Shown here piece by piece: positions 36,089 through 45,416 of a stretch of DNA of 64,000 nt. A program made the position numbers and the translations under genes. The stretch covers positions 119,480-183,479 of the forward strand of contig NZ_JBEPMA010000004.1 of NCBI RefSeq assembly GCF_040545475.1. The letters are read 5' to 3'. Source of the DNA: Peptoniphilus_A olsenii. Lineage in GTDB: Bacteria; Bacillota; Clostridia; Tissierellales; Peptoniphilaceae. Position 1 is the stretch's first letter. Each line of letters starts with the position of its first letter. Under the pieces are notes generated by a model that made no database searches, was not told the origin of the DNA, and saw only the letters and a list, made by a program, of their open reading frames with translations.

Positions 36089-37276
36089 ATGGATATTATA
36101 ATAATTGGAGCAGGACCAGCAGGTATGGTAACTGCCATTAAAGCAAAAAATGAGAATAATAGAGTTATTTTAATGGAAAAAAATGATCGAATTGGTAAGA
36201 AGCTTTTAGCTACAGGTAATGGGAGATGTAATTATACAAATTTAAACCTGTCACAAAATAATTATTCCAATCGTGATTTTGTTAAAAATACTCTAGATGA
36301 ATTTAATAATAAAGATTTAATAAACTTTTTTAGATTATTGGGACTAGAATCAACTACTGATGGTGATAGAGTTTATCCTATAACTTTAAAAGCAAACACT
36401 GTTTTAAATATTTTGATATATTGGCTTGAAAAAAAAGAAATAGAGATTATGGTAAAAACAGAAGTTAAGTCTTTTAAAAAGATAGGCGATAAATTTATTG
36501 TTTCCACTAACAATGGAGACTTTAATTGCGACAAATTAGTATGTGCATTTGGTGCATCTTCAATGCCAGCAAGTGGATCTGATGGGAGTGCCTTTAATAT
36601 GTTAAGAGAAAATGGACATACAATAACTAATCTATATCCAGCTCTTACTCAGTTAAAACTTGATAGCAAATATCTTAAACATTTAAGTGGAGTAAAAGTA
36701 GTTGGCGAAGCCAGATTAATTAGAAATGGGAACATTATTGACAAAAGATGTGGAGATTTACTTTTCACCAACTATGGGATTAGTGGACCACCAATCCTCG
36801 ATTTATCTGTAAATGCTAAACAAGAAGACATAATTGAAATACCTATAATTAATAATGTGAAAAAAGAAACAAGAGAGATGCTGTATTCAAGATTTTATGT
36901 TTTTCCAGACTTTTCCTTAGAAAATTTTTTGATGGGAATAGTAGATAAAAAATTTATCCATTATATTGTAGATAGTTTGAATCTGGACAAAAACACTGTC
37001 ATGAGTGCTATTGAATTAAAAGAATTTGAGAAAATTGTCAATTTATTACTAAATTCTAAATTCAAAGTAGTTGGCAATACTGGTTTTAAAAATTCACAGG
37101 TTACTAGAGGTGGGGTATCTACAGATGAAATTAATTCAGATGACTACTCTTCTAAAATTATCAAAGATTTATTTATAATTGGAGAAGCCTTAAATATTGA
37201 TGGAGATTGTGGAGGATATAATCTTCACTTTGCCATAGCATGTGGTTATAGGCTTGGAGAAAAATTTACTGTTTAA
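36089..37276 (+). CDS. HI0933/BaiN-like NAD(P)/FAD-dependent flavoprotein
   Basis: 395-residue FAD protein of the HI0933 family, which includes BaiN-type reductases. The N-terminal dinucleotide-binding motif is IIGAGPAGM followed by EKNDRIGKKLLATGNGRCNYTN, the family hallmark; LFTNYGISGPPILDLS and GEALNIDGDCGGYNLHFA lie near the C-terminus. The substrate is unknown. The ATG starts just before the FAD motif, so the start is firm although there is no clear ribosome-binding site upstream. Confidence 0.9.
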   Translation: MDIIIIGAGPAGMVTAIKAKNENNRVILMEKNDRIGKKLLATGNGRCNYTNLNLSQNNYSNRDFVKNTLDEFNNKDLINFFRLLGLESTTDGDRVYPITLKANTVLNILIYWLEKKEIEIMVKTEVKSFKKIGDKFIVSTNNGDFNCDKLVCAFGASSMPASGSDGSAFNMLRENGHTITNLYPALTQLKLDSKYLKHLSGVKVVGEARLIRNGNIIDKRCGDLLFTNYGISGPPILDLSVNAKQEDIIEIPIINNVKKETREMLYSRFYVFPDFSLENFLMGIVDKKFIHYIVDSLNLDKNTVMSAIELKEFEKIVNLLLNSKFKVVGNTGFKNSQVTRGGVSTDEINSDDYSSKIIKDLFIIGEALNIDGDCGGYNLHFAIACGYRLGEKFTV

Positions 37277-37292
37277 AAAAACTACATTAATA

Positions 37293-37301
37293 TGGTATTA
37301 T
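37293..37301 (+). promoter_or_regulatory. Extended -10 before the SAF-domain oxidoreductase
   Basis: TGG-TATTAT lies about 12 nt before the ATG at 37314, with AAGGGGGA as ribosome-binding site in between. The spacing is tight, so this is a weak call. Confidence 0.35.
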
Positions 37302-37313
37302 TAAGGGGGACAT

Positions 37314-38588
37314 ATGTTTTACTTACAAAATAAATTGAATGAATTCGGTAAGATAAGAGTTGGTATTGTTGGTACAGGGTTAATGGGTACATCACTTTTT
37401 TGTGAGATAGTACAGAGCAAAAACTTTGGTGCGGCAGTTTTAGCAACTAGAAATAAAGAAGGACTTTACAATGCTTTAAAAATTGCTGGAGTTAAAGAAG
37501 ATGAATTCTTGTTCACTAATGACTTATTAAAAGCTAAAGATGCACTTGATGATAATAAATATGTAATAACAACTGATATATTATTCGCTGCAACGCTTAC
37601 AGATTGTGTAGTCGATTGTACAGGTGATACTGAGGCGGGTACGATGCTGACTTTAAAAGCTATTGAAGAAAAAGTTCATGTTGTGAGCCTTAATGTTGAG
37701 ATGGATGCAACTGTTGGTCCATATCTTAAAAAACTTTCAGATGAAGCAGGAATTGTCTATTCTGGTTCTTCTGGTGATGAACCTGGTGCAATAATTGATG
37801 TCTATGAATTTGCTAAATATTGCGGATTTGAAGTTCTAGTATTGGGTAAAGGTAAAAATAATAAACTTGATAATTTTGCTACACCTGACGAACTAAAAGT
37901 TGAAGCTGTTAAAAAAGGCGTAAATCCTAGAATGCTCACATCTTTTGTAGATGGAACTAATACAATGATGGAATTAAATGCAGTTTGTAATGCAGTGGGT
38001 TTTGTTCCAGATGTTTCTGGTTGTCATTTTGTTGATACGACTCCAAAAAATATTGCAAATGATTTTAAATTAGAATCTGAGGGCGGAATATTAAATTCAT
38101 ATGGGATAGTTGATTTTGCCTCTGGGATAGCTCCTGGTGTATTTGCAATTGTGAAAGCAAAAAACGAATTTATAACAGAAGAGATGAAATATCTTTCAAT
38201 GGGGGATGGTCCTAATTTTGCTATTTATAGACCTTACCATTTGACAAGTTTAGAGACTCCTTCTTCAATAATGAGAGCTGTAGTTTTAGGTGATTCTACT
38301 ATTGCACCTAAGAATGCACCTGTTGCTGAGACAATAGCTATTGCAAAAAGAGATATTAAAGAGGGAGAATTATTTGATTCAATAGGTGGTTACATGATAT
38401 TTGGGAAGCTTGTTACTAGCAAGTATCAAAAAGATGGCTCTCATGTACCAATAGGGATAATTACCGATGGAGCTTTTGCTAAGCGTGACATAAAAAAGGG
38501 AACAGTTTTAACATATGATGATATAAGCTTGAATGAGGAATCAAGCATTGTTAAAGTTAGAAAGTTGCAAGATGACTATTTTAACTAA
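37314..38588 (+). CDS. NAD(P)-binding oxidoreductase with C-terminal SAF domain (homoserine dehydrogenase-like)
   Basis: 424 residues. The N-terminal Rossmann fold has VGIVGTGLMGTSLF (about residues 15-28). A middle catalytic region resembles homoserine dehydrogenase, and a C-terminal SAF domain (about 335-415; AIAKRDIKEGE, AKRDIKKGTVLTYDD) is of the type seen in sugar-acid dehydratases and AFP-like proteins. It fits the 'predicted homoserine dehydrogenase with SAF domain' group (COG4091). No threonine or methionine genes are adjacent, so the substrate is open. Confidence 0.8.
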   Translation: MFYLQNKLNEFGKIRVGIVGTGLMGTSLFCEIVQSKNFGAAVLATRNKEGLYNALKIAGVKEDEFLFTNDLLKAKDALDDNKYVITTDILFAATLTDCVVDCTGDTEAGTMLTLKAIEEKVHVVSLNVEMDATVGPYLKKLSDEAGIVYSGSSGDEPGAIIDVYEFAKYCGFEVLVLGKGKNNKLDNFATPDELKVEAVKKGVNPRMLTSFVDGTNTMMELNAVCNAVGFVPDVSGCHFVDTTPKNIANDFKLESEGGILNSYGIVDFASGIAPGVFAIVKAKNEFITEEMKYLSMGDGPNFAIYRPYHLTSLETPSSIMRAVVLGDSTIAPKNAPVAETIAIAKRDIKEGELFDSIGGYMIFGKLVTSKYQKDGSHVPIGIITDGAFAKRDIKKGTVLTYDDISLNEESSIVKVRKLQDDYFN

Positions 38589-38617
38589 TTGACAGAGATA
38601 AAAAAATAGTATAGAAT
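38589..38617 (+). promoter_or_regulatory. Consensus-like promoter overlapping the Rrf2 ribosome-binding site
   Basis: TTGACA (38589-38594), 17 nt, TAGAAT (38612-38617). The AGGTGA ribosome-binding site of the Rrf2 gene starts immediately after the -10, so a transcript begun here would start inside or after it. Either start-proximal autoregulation or a fortuitous match is possible. Confidence 0.45.
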
Positions 38618-38627
38618 AGGTGATAAA

Positions 38628-39038
38628 ATGAGAATAACACAAGAAACAGACTATGCTTTTAGAATTGTAAGCCACTTAGCTAGACATGAAAATGAAGTTA
38701 TTGGAGCTCCTAAAATAGCTGAATCTGAAAAGGTTACTGAAAGATTTACTTTACGTATACTTAGAAAATTAAATTTAGCGGGAATAACTGGAGCAAAAAG
38801 AGGAGCAAGAGGCGGATATTATTTAAAAAAACCGAAAGAAGAAGTATCAATTTATGATATAGTAGTTGCTGTAGATGGTCCTATTGAAATCAATAGATGT
38901 TTGAGCAGTGAAGATAAATATTGTAATAGATACAATGCTGAGGGCATAAAGCATTGTAATTTTCATAATACTTTGTGTGAATTCCAAAATGAACTTATTG
39001 ATTTATTCAAGAGCAAGACAATGGATCAATTTGTTTAA
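38628..39038 (+). CDS. Rrf2 family transcriptional regulator with four cysteines
   Basis: 136 residues. The N-terminal winged helix begins MRITQETDYAFRIVSHLA and has the wing GAKRGARGGYYL. The C-terminal half has four cysteines (CLSSEDKYC, then HCNF and LCEF; about residues 91, 98, 109 and 116), more than the three of IscR/NsrR, consistent with an iron-sulfur sensor. Targets are unknown. It lies between the SAF oxidoreductase and the ileS T-box, with no terminator before the T-box. Confidence 0.85.
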   Translation: MRITQETDYAFRIVSHLARHENEVIGAPKIAESEKVTERFTLRILRKLNLAGITGAKRGARGGYYLKKPKEEVSIYDIVVAVDGPIEINRCLSSEDKYCNRYNAEGIKHCNFHNTLCEFQNELIDLFKSKTMDQFV

Positions 39039-39048
39039 TAAAAATTTT

Positions 39049-39248
39049 GAAGAGGACGTTGCGACCTAAAAAACTTTAGAGAGCAGTTGGTTGGTGAAAA
39101 ACTGTGTTTTATTTCGCAAAGATCACCTTGGAGTTTAAAGATTAAAAGTCTTTACGGTAATTACGTTATAATTTTAAGTGATAGATACCTATAACTAGGG
39201 TGGTACCGCGGCAAAGTCGTCCCTTCTCGAGAGAGAAGGGGTTTTTTT
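39049..39248 (+). promoter_or_regulatory. T-box riboswitch controlling ileS
   Basis: Senses uncharged tRNA(Ile). The conserved T-box AGGGTGGTACCGCG is at 39197-39210. Stem I elements include AGAGAGCAGTTGGTTGGTGAAA, read in two parts from 39078, and an ATC isoleucine specifier at 39122-39124 just before ACC. The terminator is CCCTTCTC-GAGA-GAGAAGGG (39221-39240) plus GTTTTTTT; the T-box bulge can pair with the 5' side to form the antiterminator. ileS starts 29 nt later. Confidence 0.93.
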
Positions 39249-39276
39249 ATATTAAAAATAATGTAAAGGAGTTAAT

Positions 39277-42200
39277 ATGAGTAAGTTCAAAGATTTATCA
39301 AAAACAAGCGTAAGTGAGCGCGAAGAACAAATCTCAAAATTTTGGGATGAAATAGATTTACTTCACAAATCTGTGCAAAGTAGAGAGGGTGGCGAAAATT
39401 ATATTTTCTATGAAGGTCCTCCTACTGCTAATGGCAAACCTGGCATTCACCATGTAATGGCGAGAACTCTAAAAGATTTAACATGTAGATATCACACAAT
39501 GTTGGGTTATAAAGTTAATAGAAAAGCTGGTTGGGATACGCATGGACTTCCAGTAGAAATTGAAGTTGAAAAGAAATTAGATTTACACAATAAACAAGAT
39601 ATAGAAAGTTATGGTGTAGAGGCATTTAATAAAAAATGTAAAGAATCTGTCTTTGAATATGAAAAAGAATGGCGTGAACTAACTAGAAGAATGGGTTATT
39701 TAATAGATTTGGATAATCCATATATAACTCTAGAAAACAATTATATAGAATCAGTTTGGCATATTTTAGATAAAATGTTTAAAGATGGTCTAATTTATGA
39801 AGGACATAAAATTGTTCCATATTGCCCAAGATGCGGAACTGGTTTAGCATCTCATGAAGTTGCTCAAGGTTACGAGGATATTAAGACTACAACTGCAACT
39901 TGTAGATTTAAATTGAAAAATAAAGAAAATGAATATTTCTTAGCATGGACAACAACTCCTTGGACATTACCATCAAATATTGCACTTGCTGTTAATCCAA
40001 CAGTTAATTATGTAAAAGCAAAACTTGATGACGGGAATTATTATTATGTTGCAGAAACTCTTGCTGATAAAGTTTTTAAAGATAGAGAATATGAAATTGT
40101 AGAAAAAATGTCTGGAAAAGATTTAGAATATATTGAATATGAACAACTTTTACCTTTCTTAACTCCAGATAAAAAAGCATTTTTTGTAGTAACAGCTGAT
40201 TATGTAACTACGGAAGATGGTACAGGTATTGTTCATACTGCACCAGCATTTGGTGAAGATGACTACCAAACTGGAAGAAGATATGATTTACCAATGATTA
40301 AACCAGTGGATGAAGAAGGTAAATTTACAGATACTCCTTGGAAAGGACAATTTGTAATTGATGCTGATCATGATATTCTTCATTATTTGATGGATAATGA
40401 TTTGTTATTTTCGAAACAAAAAATAAATCATAATTATCCACATTGTTGGAGATGTCACACTCCATTAATTTACTATGCTCACCCTTCTTGGTATATAGAA
40501 GTAACTAAATTTAAAGAAAAACTAATTGAAAATAATAAAGGAGTAAATTGGTTTCCAGACTTTGTTGGAGAAAAAAGATTTGGTAACTGGCTTGAAAACT
40601 TAAATGATTGGGCTATTTCACGTTCAAGATATTGGGGAACACCGCTTCCAATTTGGAAATGTGAATGTGGTCATACTGAATCTATAGGGTCTATAGAAGA
40701 TTTACGAAAGAAAGCAATTGAAGAAGTCCCAGAAGATATTGAACTTCACAGACCATATGTAGATGATGTGCATTTAAAATGTCCACACTGTGGCAAAGAA
40801 ATGACTAGAGAACCAGATGTTATTGATGTATGGTTTGATTCTGGATCTATGCCTTTTGCTCAATGGCATTATCCGTTTGAAAACAAAGATAATTTTGATG
40901 AATTATTTCCAGCAGATTTTATTTGTGAAGGAATTGATCAAACTAGAGGATGGTTCTATTCACTAATTGCAATATCAACTTATATGACTGGCAAAAGCCC
41001 TTATAAAAATGTACTTGTAAACGACCTTATTCTTGATAAAGAGGGCAAGAAAATGTCTAAATCAAGAGGAAATACAGTGGCTCCTTTTGCATTATTTGAT
41101 AAATTTGGAGCTGATGTAGTTAGATGGTATTTACTTTATGTTTCACCACCATGGGCACCAACTAAATTTGATGAAGATGGTCTTAGAGAAATAGATTCTA
41201 AATTTTTCAGATCTTTAAAAAATATTTACAATTTCTTTAGTTTATATGCCAATACAGATGATATTGATCCTCGTAAATATGATATTAAATATGAAGATTT
41301 AGAAGAAATTGATAAGTGGTTAATTTCAAAATATAATAGATTAGTTAAAAATGTAAGAGCAGATATGGAAGTATTTGAGCTTACTAAAGTTGTAAGAGAA
41401 ATTCAAGATTTTGTAATTGAAGATATTTCTAATTGGTATATCAGAAGAAACAGAAGAAGATTTTGGAAAACTGATAAGGATGATACAAAACTTGCTGTAT
41501 ACAAAACAATTTATGATGTATTATTAGGAGTATCAAAATTAATAGCTCCATTTGTACCTTTCTTGTCAGAAGAACTTTTTAAGTCATTAACTGATGAAGA
41601 ATCTGTGCATCTAGCTAATTATCCAGTTGTAGATGAATCAAAAATTGATGATAAAGTTGAAGAAAAGATGGATCTTGTACGTGATTTAGTAACTCTTGGA
41701 AGAGCTTCGAGAGAAGAGGCTAAAATCAAAGTAAGACAACCACTATCAGAGGTTATCATTGACGGAAAATACAAAGAAATTATTGATGATTTAACTTCAT
41801 TAATTGAAGAAGAATTGAATGTTAAGAAAGTAGTATTCGAAGAAAATTTATCTAAATATATGAATTTTGAACTTAAACCTAACTTTAGGGTATGTGGTAG
41901 CATACTAGGATCTAAAGTTAAAGAATTTGGTAAAGTTTTAAAAGAAGTTGACTCAAAAGACTTATTAGATAAATTGAATAAAGGCAGCGTAAAGCTAACT
42001 TTAAATGGAGAAGAAACAGATATTACAAAGGAATATATTCAAGTCAATATTAAGTCCAAAGAAGGGTTTGATGTAAAAATGGAAAATAATTTGTTTGTAA
42101 TACTTGACACGGACCTAAATCAAGAACTTCTCAATGAAGGATATGTGAGGGAATTTGTATCTAAAGTTCAACAACTAAGAAAGAAAAATGACTTAGATAT

Positions 42201-42378
42201 CTTAGATAATATAGTTATTAAATTTAACTCAGATGAAGAAGTTACTACTGCTTTAAATGAAAATCTTGATTTTATAAAAACTGAAACATTGGCAATTAAT
42301 ATTGAAAATACCGATTTTGAATCTGATGTAGAAGATTTAAATGGTCATGAAATAAAGATAATGATTAATAAAGCATAA
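39277..42378 (+). CDS. ileS: Isoleucyl-tRNA synthetase, type 2
   Basis: Charges tRNA(Ile). It has 1033 residues, longer than the usual Firmicute form of about 920. The first signature reads PPTANGKPGIHHVMA, i.e. GIHH (residues 56-59) in place of HIGH. KMSKS is at 592-596. The large CP1 editing domain and several zinc-type Cys pairs (CPRC, CWRC, CECG/CPHC) are present. These features match IleRS2, the eukaryotic-like class that includes mupirocin-resistant enzymes. It is expressed under the T-box directly upstream. Confidence 0.96.
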   Translation: MSKFKDLSKTSVSEREEQISKFWDEIDLLHKSVQSREGGENYIFYEGPPTANGKPGIHHVMARTLKDLTCRYHTMLGYKVNRKAGWDTHGLPVEIEVEKKLDLHNKQDIESYGVEAFNKKCKESVFEYEKEWRELTRRMGYLIDLDNPYITLENNYIESVWHILDKMFKDGLIYEGHKIVPYCPRCGTGLASHEVAQGYEDIKTTTATCRFKLKNKENEYFLAWTTTPWTLPSNIALAVNPTVNYVKAKLDDGNYYYVAETLADKVFKDREYEIVEKMSGKDLEYIEYEQLLPFLTPDKKAFFVVTADYVTTEDGTGIVHTAPAFGEDDYQTGRRYDLPMIKPVDEEGKFTDTPWKGQFVIDADHDILHYLMDNDLLFSKQKINHNYPHCWRCHTPLIYYAHPSWYIEVTKFKEKLIENNKGVNWFPDFVGEKRFGNWLENLNDWAISRSRYWGTPLPIWKCECGHTESIGSIEDLRKKAIEEVPEDIELHRPYVDDVHLKCPHCGKEMTREPDVIDVWFDSGSMPFAQWHYPFENKDNFDELFPADFICEGIDQTRGWFYSLIAISTYMTGKSPYKNVLVNDLILDKEGKKMSKSRGNTVAPFALFDKFGADVVRWYLLYVSPPWAPTKFDEDGLREIDSKFFRSLKNIYNFFSLYANTDDIDPRKYDIKYEDLEEIDKWLISKYNRLVKNVRADMEVFELTKVVREIQDFVIEDISNWYIRRNRRRFWKTDKDDTKLAVYKTIYDVLLGVSKLIAPFVPFLSEELFKSLTDEESVHLANYPVVDESKIDDKVEEKMDLVRDLVTLGRASREEAKIKVRQPLSEVIIDGKYKEIIDDLTSLIEEELNVKKVVFEENLSKYMNFELKPNFRVCGSILGSKVKEFGKVLKEVDSKDLLDKLNKGSVKLTLNGEETDITKEYIQVNIKSKEGFDVKMENNLFVILDTDLNQELLNEGYVREFVSKVQQLRKKNDLDILDNIVIKFNSDEEVTTALNENLDFIKTETLAINIENTDFESDVEDLNGHEIKIMINKA

Positions 42379-42411
42379 TTAGCTATGGAATAATTTGCCA
42401 AAATTACAAAT

Positions 42412-42436
42412 AAAGCCCGAGACTTTCTTGGGCTTT
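42412..42436 (+). terminator. Intrinsic terminator after ileS
   Basis: AAAGCCCGAGA and TCTTGGGCTTT form an 11-bp stem (one G-T pair) with a 3-nt loop and TTTT. It ends 16 nt before the helicase-nuclease start. Confidence 0.8.
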
Positions 42437-42452
42437 TAATATGGAGAATTTT

Positions 42453-45389
42453 ATGGAATTAAATAATATACAAAAACAAGCTGTTAATTCTCTAGATACC
42501 AATATTAATCTAATAGCTGGAGCAGGTACAGGGAAAACAAGAGTATTGACTACTCGTTTTGTAAATATTGTCAAAAAAACTAATAATATAGATAGAGTGC
42601 TAGCGATAACTTTTACAAAGAAAGCTGCTGAAGAAATGAGTTCTAGAATTTCTGATGAACTTATAAATAGCGATATTCATTTTGATGAAAATCAGCTAAA
42701 CATTAAAACTATTCACTCATTTTGTCAAGAACTTGTAAGTGAATATTCATCAATTTTAAATTTAAATCCAAAATTTGAAATTATTGAAGAAGAGAATGCA
42801 GATAAATTATTAGAAGAAGCAACTACAAGCATTTTATTAAATTGTAAAGATAGAAGTTTTTTTAAATATTTAACTGATTTCAAGTCATCGGTATTTCAAG
42901 AGATTAAGGTTTTTAAAGATATTTATTATAAATTTAAAAATATGAACTTAGAATATGAAGATATTTATTATAAAACAGTAAAACCTCGAGAATTAGTTTA
43001 TTCTCAGAAAGATTTGGTTAAAGAACTTATTTCTTTGTCTAATATAATAACCGCAGGAAAATTTAAAAAGTTTAAAAATACTGAAGAATTCAATAATATC
43101 ATTAGTGGAAAAGATATCACGAGCGAAGATTTAGATTTAATAGAAGAAAATCTAGGCAACTCAAAAAAATTCTCTGAGAAAATTGACTTAATTAAACTTC
43201 AAATTAATGACCTTCGTTCTGATTATGAGAATAAAAATTACGAATATTATAAAATAATAATCACTATTTTTAAAAAAATTGATAATAAATACCATGAACT
43301 AAAAAATAATTTAAATTTTCTTGATTATGATGATTTAATGATTTATACATCAAAGCTGCTCAAGCTAGAAGTTATCGCTGAGCATTTAAAAAGCAAGTAT
43401 AAATATATTTTAGTAGATGAATACCAAGACACAAATCCATTACAAAATAAAATCGTATCATATTTTGAAAAATCTAATTTATTTATCGTAGGTGATCCTA
43501 AACAGTCTATTTATGGATTTAGAGGATCTGATATTTCATCATATTTTGATTTTGCAAATAAGATTGAAGAATCGGGCCAAACCTTAAATATGAATATTAA
43601 TTATAGAACTGATTTAATAATAATTAATACAATCAATGAAATTTTTAAAAGCCTAATGAACTATTACGAACCTATTGAGTCAAATTTAGATACAAATGGA
43701 AAAATAAGTGTGTATCCAAGTGAAGATTTAGAAAGTCTAATTATTCTTGTAAAAGATTTATTGAAAGAATACAAAATTCAAAATATTGCTATATTGACGA
43801 GAAGTAATAATCAAGTAATCGAAATAACGAAACTACTTCAAAAAGAAGATATTAGTTTTAATACTGGAAGCAAGAGCCTAAAGCAAATTGAGATTTTAAA
43901 TCTTATTTCTAGAATTATAGATGTGGTGTATAATCCCGAAGATAATATAAAATTATTATCACTACTAAATGAACCTATTTTAAAATTATACTTTTCAGAT
44001 TTATTAGAAGTTTTATTATCTAATGATATTTCTTTTGATAAAATGAAAAGAATTAATGATAATATAAGATTAGAAAAATTTATTAGATTTATAGATAATT
44101 TAATTTTAGATAAAGATAAATTGCATTTAGATGAAATCGTAGCCGCTATTGCGAACTGGATTCACAATATAAGGACTTTAACCAAAATAGAATATGAATA
44201 TATATTTGAACTTCAAAAAACTACTGAGGAATTTGTCAATAAATACGGCGATGATTTTAGATTATATAAAAATTATCTTGATTTGAAAGAGTTTGATGAT
44301 CTTGAAAAAGGTATTAATGTCCTAACTATTCATAAATCTAAAGGATTAGAATATGAGGTTGTGATAATCGCAAATATGGACAAAAACCCAATAATGACAA
44401 TAAGAGATAAAATAATAGTTGATGAAGATTTAGGACTTGGAATAAAATCTGATTATTCAGTTTCAAATTACAATTCTATTATTAGTAAAATTCAAGAAAC
44501 TCAAAAAGAAGAAGAAAAAAGGATTTTATATGTTGCTATGACAAGAGCAAAAAAAGAATTAGTATTATTTGGAAATTTTAAAAAAGCTTCTAGTGGGTCC
44601 TACTTTTCTATGATAAAAAGCTCTGGAGTAGAATTAGATGAATATAAATATAAAGATATAGATAAAAATATAAAAAATGATAATAAATTTGAATTGATTA
44701 ATTTTCAAAACAGAAAGGACTATAGAATCCGAGAATACTATACTGTTTCAGATTATTTAAATTATAGAAGAAGTCCTATTGACTTTTATAATAAATATTT
44801 TTTGGGAATAGACGATTATACAATTGGAAATAATAGTTATAGAGTTATAGATCCAAAGCTTTTAGGCACTATTGTTCACTATTTTGCACAATATTATAGT
44901 AAAAATACTACATCAGAGAAAGATATAGATAATTTTATAGAAAGAACGTTTATATCTCTTGAAGAAGAATTAACTTTTGATAAAATTAAACTTGTTAAAG
45001 AACTTTGCCATAACTATCTGTTGATGGAAGAAGATGAGGTCATTTACAAAGAGTTGTTATTCTATTATAATTTAAATGGATACTTGGTAAAAGGATATAT
45101 TGACTCTGTAGTAAAAATTGATGGCAATTATTATATTGTTGATTTAAAAACGAATCAAGCAGATGAAAACTATTTGATAGAAACATATAGGCCACAAGTT
45201 TTAATTTATTCTAAAATATTTGAATCTTTATATAATATAAAAGTAAAAGGTGCATATATTTACGACCTTAGGGGTAGAAATAAGTTGCGTATAGATATTG
45301 ATGAGTCTGAAATAGTATCATTCATGAAAGAGTTTTCAGACTTCATAGAATTTACTAGGTCACACATCATTTATGATGATTATTTATAA
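42453..45389 (+). CDS. UvrD/RecB-like helicase with C-terminal nuclease domain (AddA-like)
   Basis: 978 residues, SF1A helicase with AGAGTGKTRVLTTR (Walker A), ILVDEYQDTNP, VGDPKQSIYGFRG, LTIHKSKGLEYEVV and RILYVAMTRAKKEL. The last 100 residues form a PD-(D/E)xK nuclease: GYIDSVVKIDG...VDLKTN with YRPQVLIYS (about 880-925). That is the AddA layout, but it is shorter than usual AddA (about 1200) and no addB is adjacent. GGAG at 42443 favours the ATG at 42453 over 42441. It probably acts in double-strand break processing. Confidence 0.88.
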   Translation: MELNNIQKQAVNSLDTNINLIAGAGTGKTRVLTTRFVNIVKKTNNIDRVLAITFTKKAAEEMSSRISDELINSDIHFDENQLNIKTIHSFCQELVSEYSSILNLNPKFEIIEEENADKLLEEATTSILLNCKDRSFFKYLTDFKSSVFQEIKVFKDIYYKFKNMNLEYEDIYYKTVKPRELVYSQKDLVKELISLSNIITAGKFKKFKNTEEFNNIISGKDITSEDLDLIEENLGNSKKFSEKIDLIKLQINDLRSDYENKNYEYYKIIITIFKKIDNKYHELKNNLNFLDYDDLMIYTSKLLKLEVIAEHLKSKYKYILVDEYQDTNPLQNKIVSYFEKSNLFIVGDPKQSIYGFRGSDISSYFDFANKIEESGQTLNMNINYRTDLIIINTINEIFKSLMNYYEPIESNLDTNGKISVYPSEDLESLIILVKDLLKEYKIQNIAILTRSNNQVIEITKLLQKEDISFNTGSKSLKQIEILNLISRIIDVVYNPEDNIKLLSLLNEPILKLYFSDLLEVLLSNDISFDKMKRINDNIRLEKFIRFIDNLILDKDKLHLDEIVAAIANWIHNIRTLTKIEYEYIFELQKTTEEFVNKYGDDFRLYKNYLDLKEFDDLEKGINVLTIHKSKGLEYEVVIIANMDKNPIMTIRDKIIVDEDLGLGIKSDYSVSNYNSIISKIQETQKEEEKRILYVAMTRAKKELVLFGNFKKASSGSYFSMIKSSGVELDEYKYKDIDKNIKNDNKFELINFQNRKDYRIREYYTVSDYLNYRRSPIDFYNKYFLGIDDYTIGNNSYRVIDPKLLGTIVHYFAQYYSKNTTSEKDIDNFIERTFISLEEELTFDKIKLVKELCHNYLLMEEDEVIYKELLFYYNLNGYLVKGYIDSVVKIDGNYYIVDLKTNQADENYLIETYRPQVLIYSKIFESLYNIKVKGAYIYDLRGRNKLRIDIDESEIVSFMKEFSDFIEFTRSHIIYDDYL

Positions 45390-45416
45390 AATATTTAGGA
45401 GGATTTAAGAAAGGTC

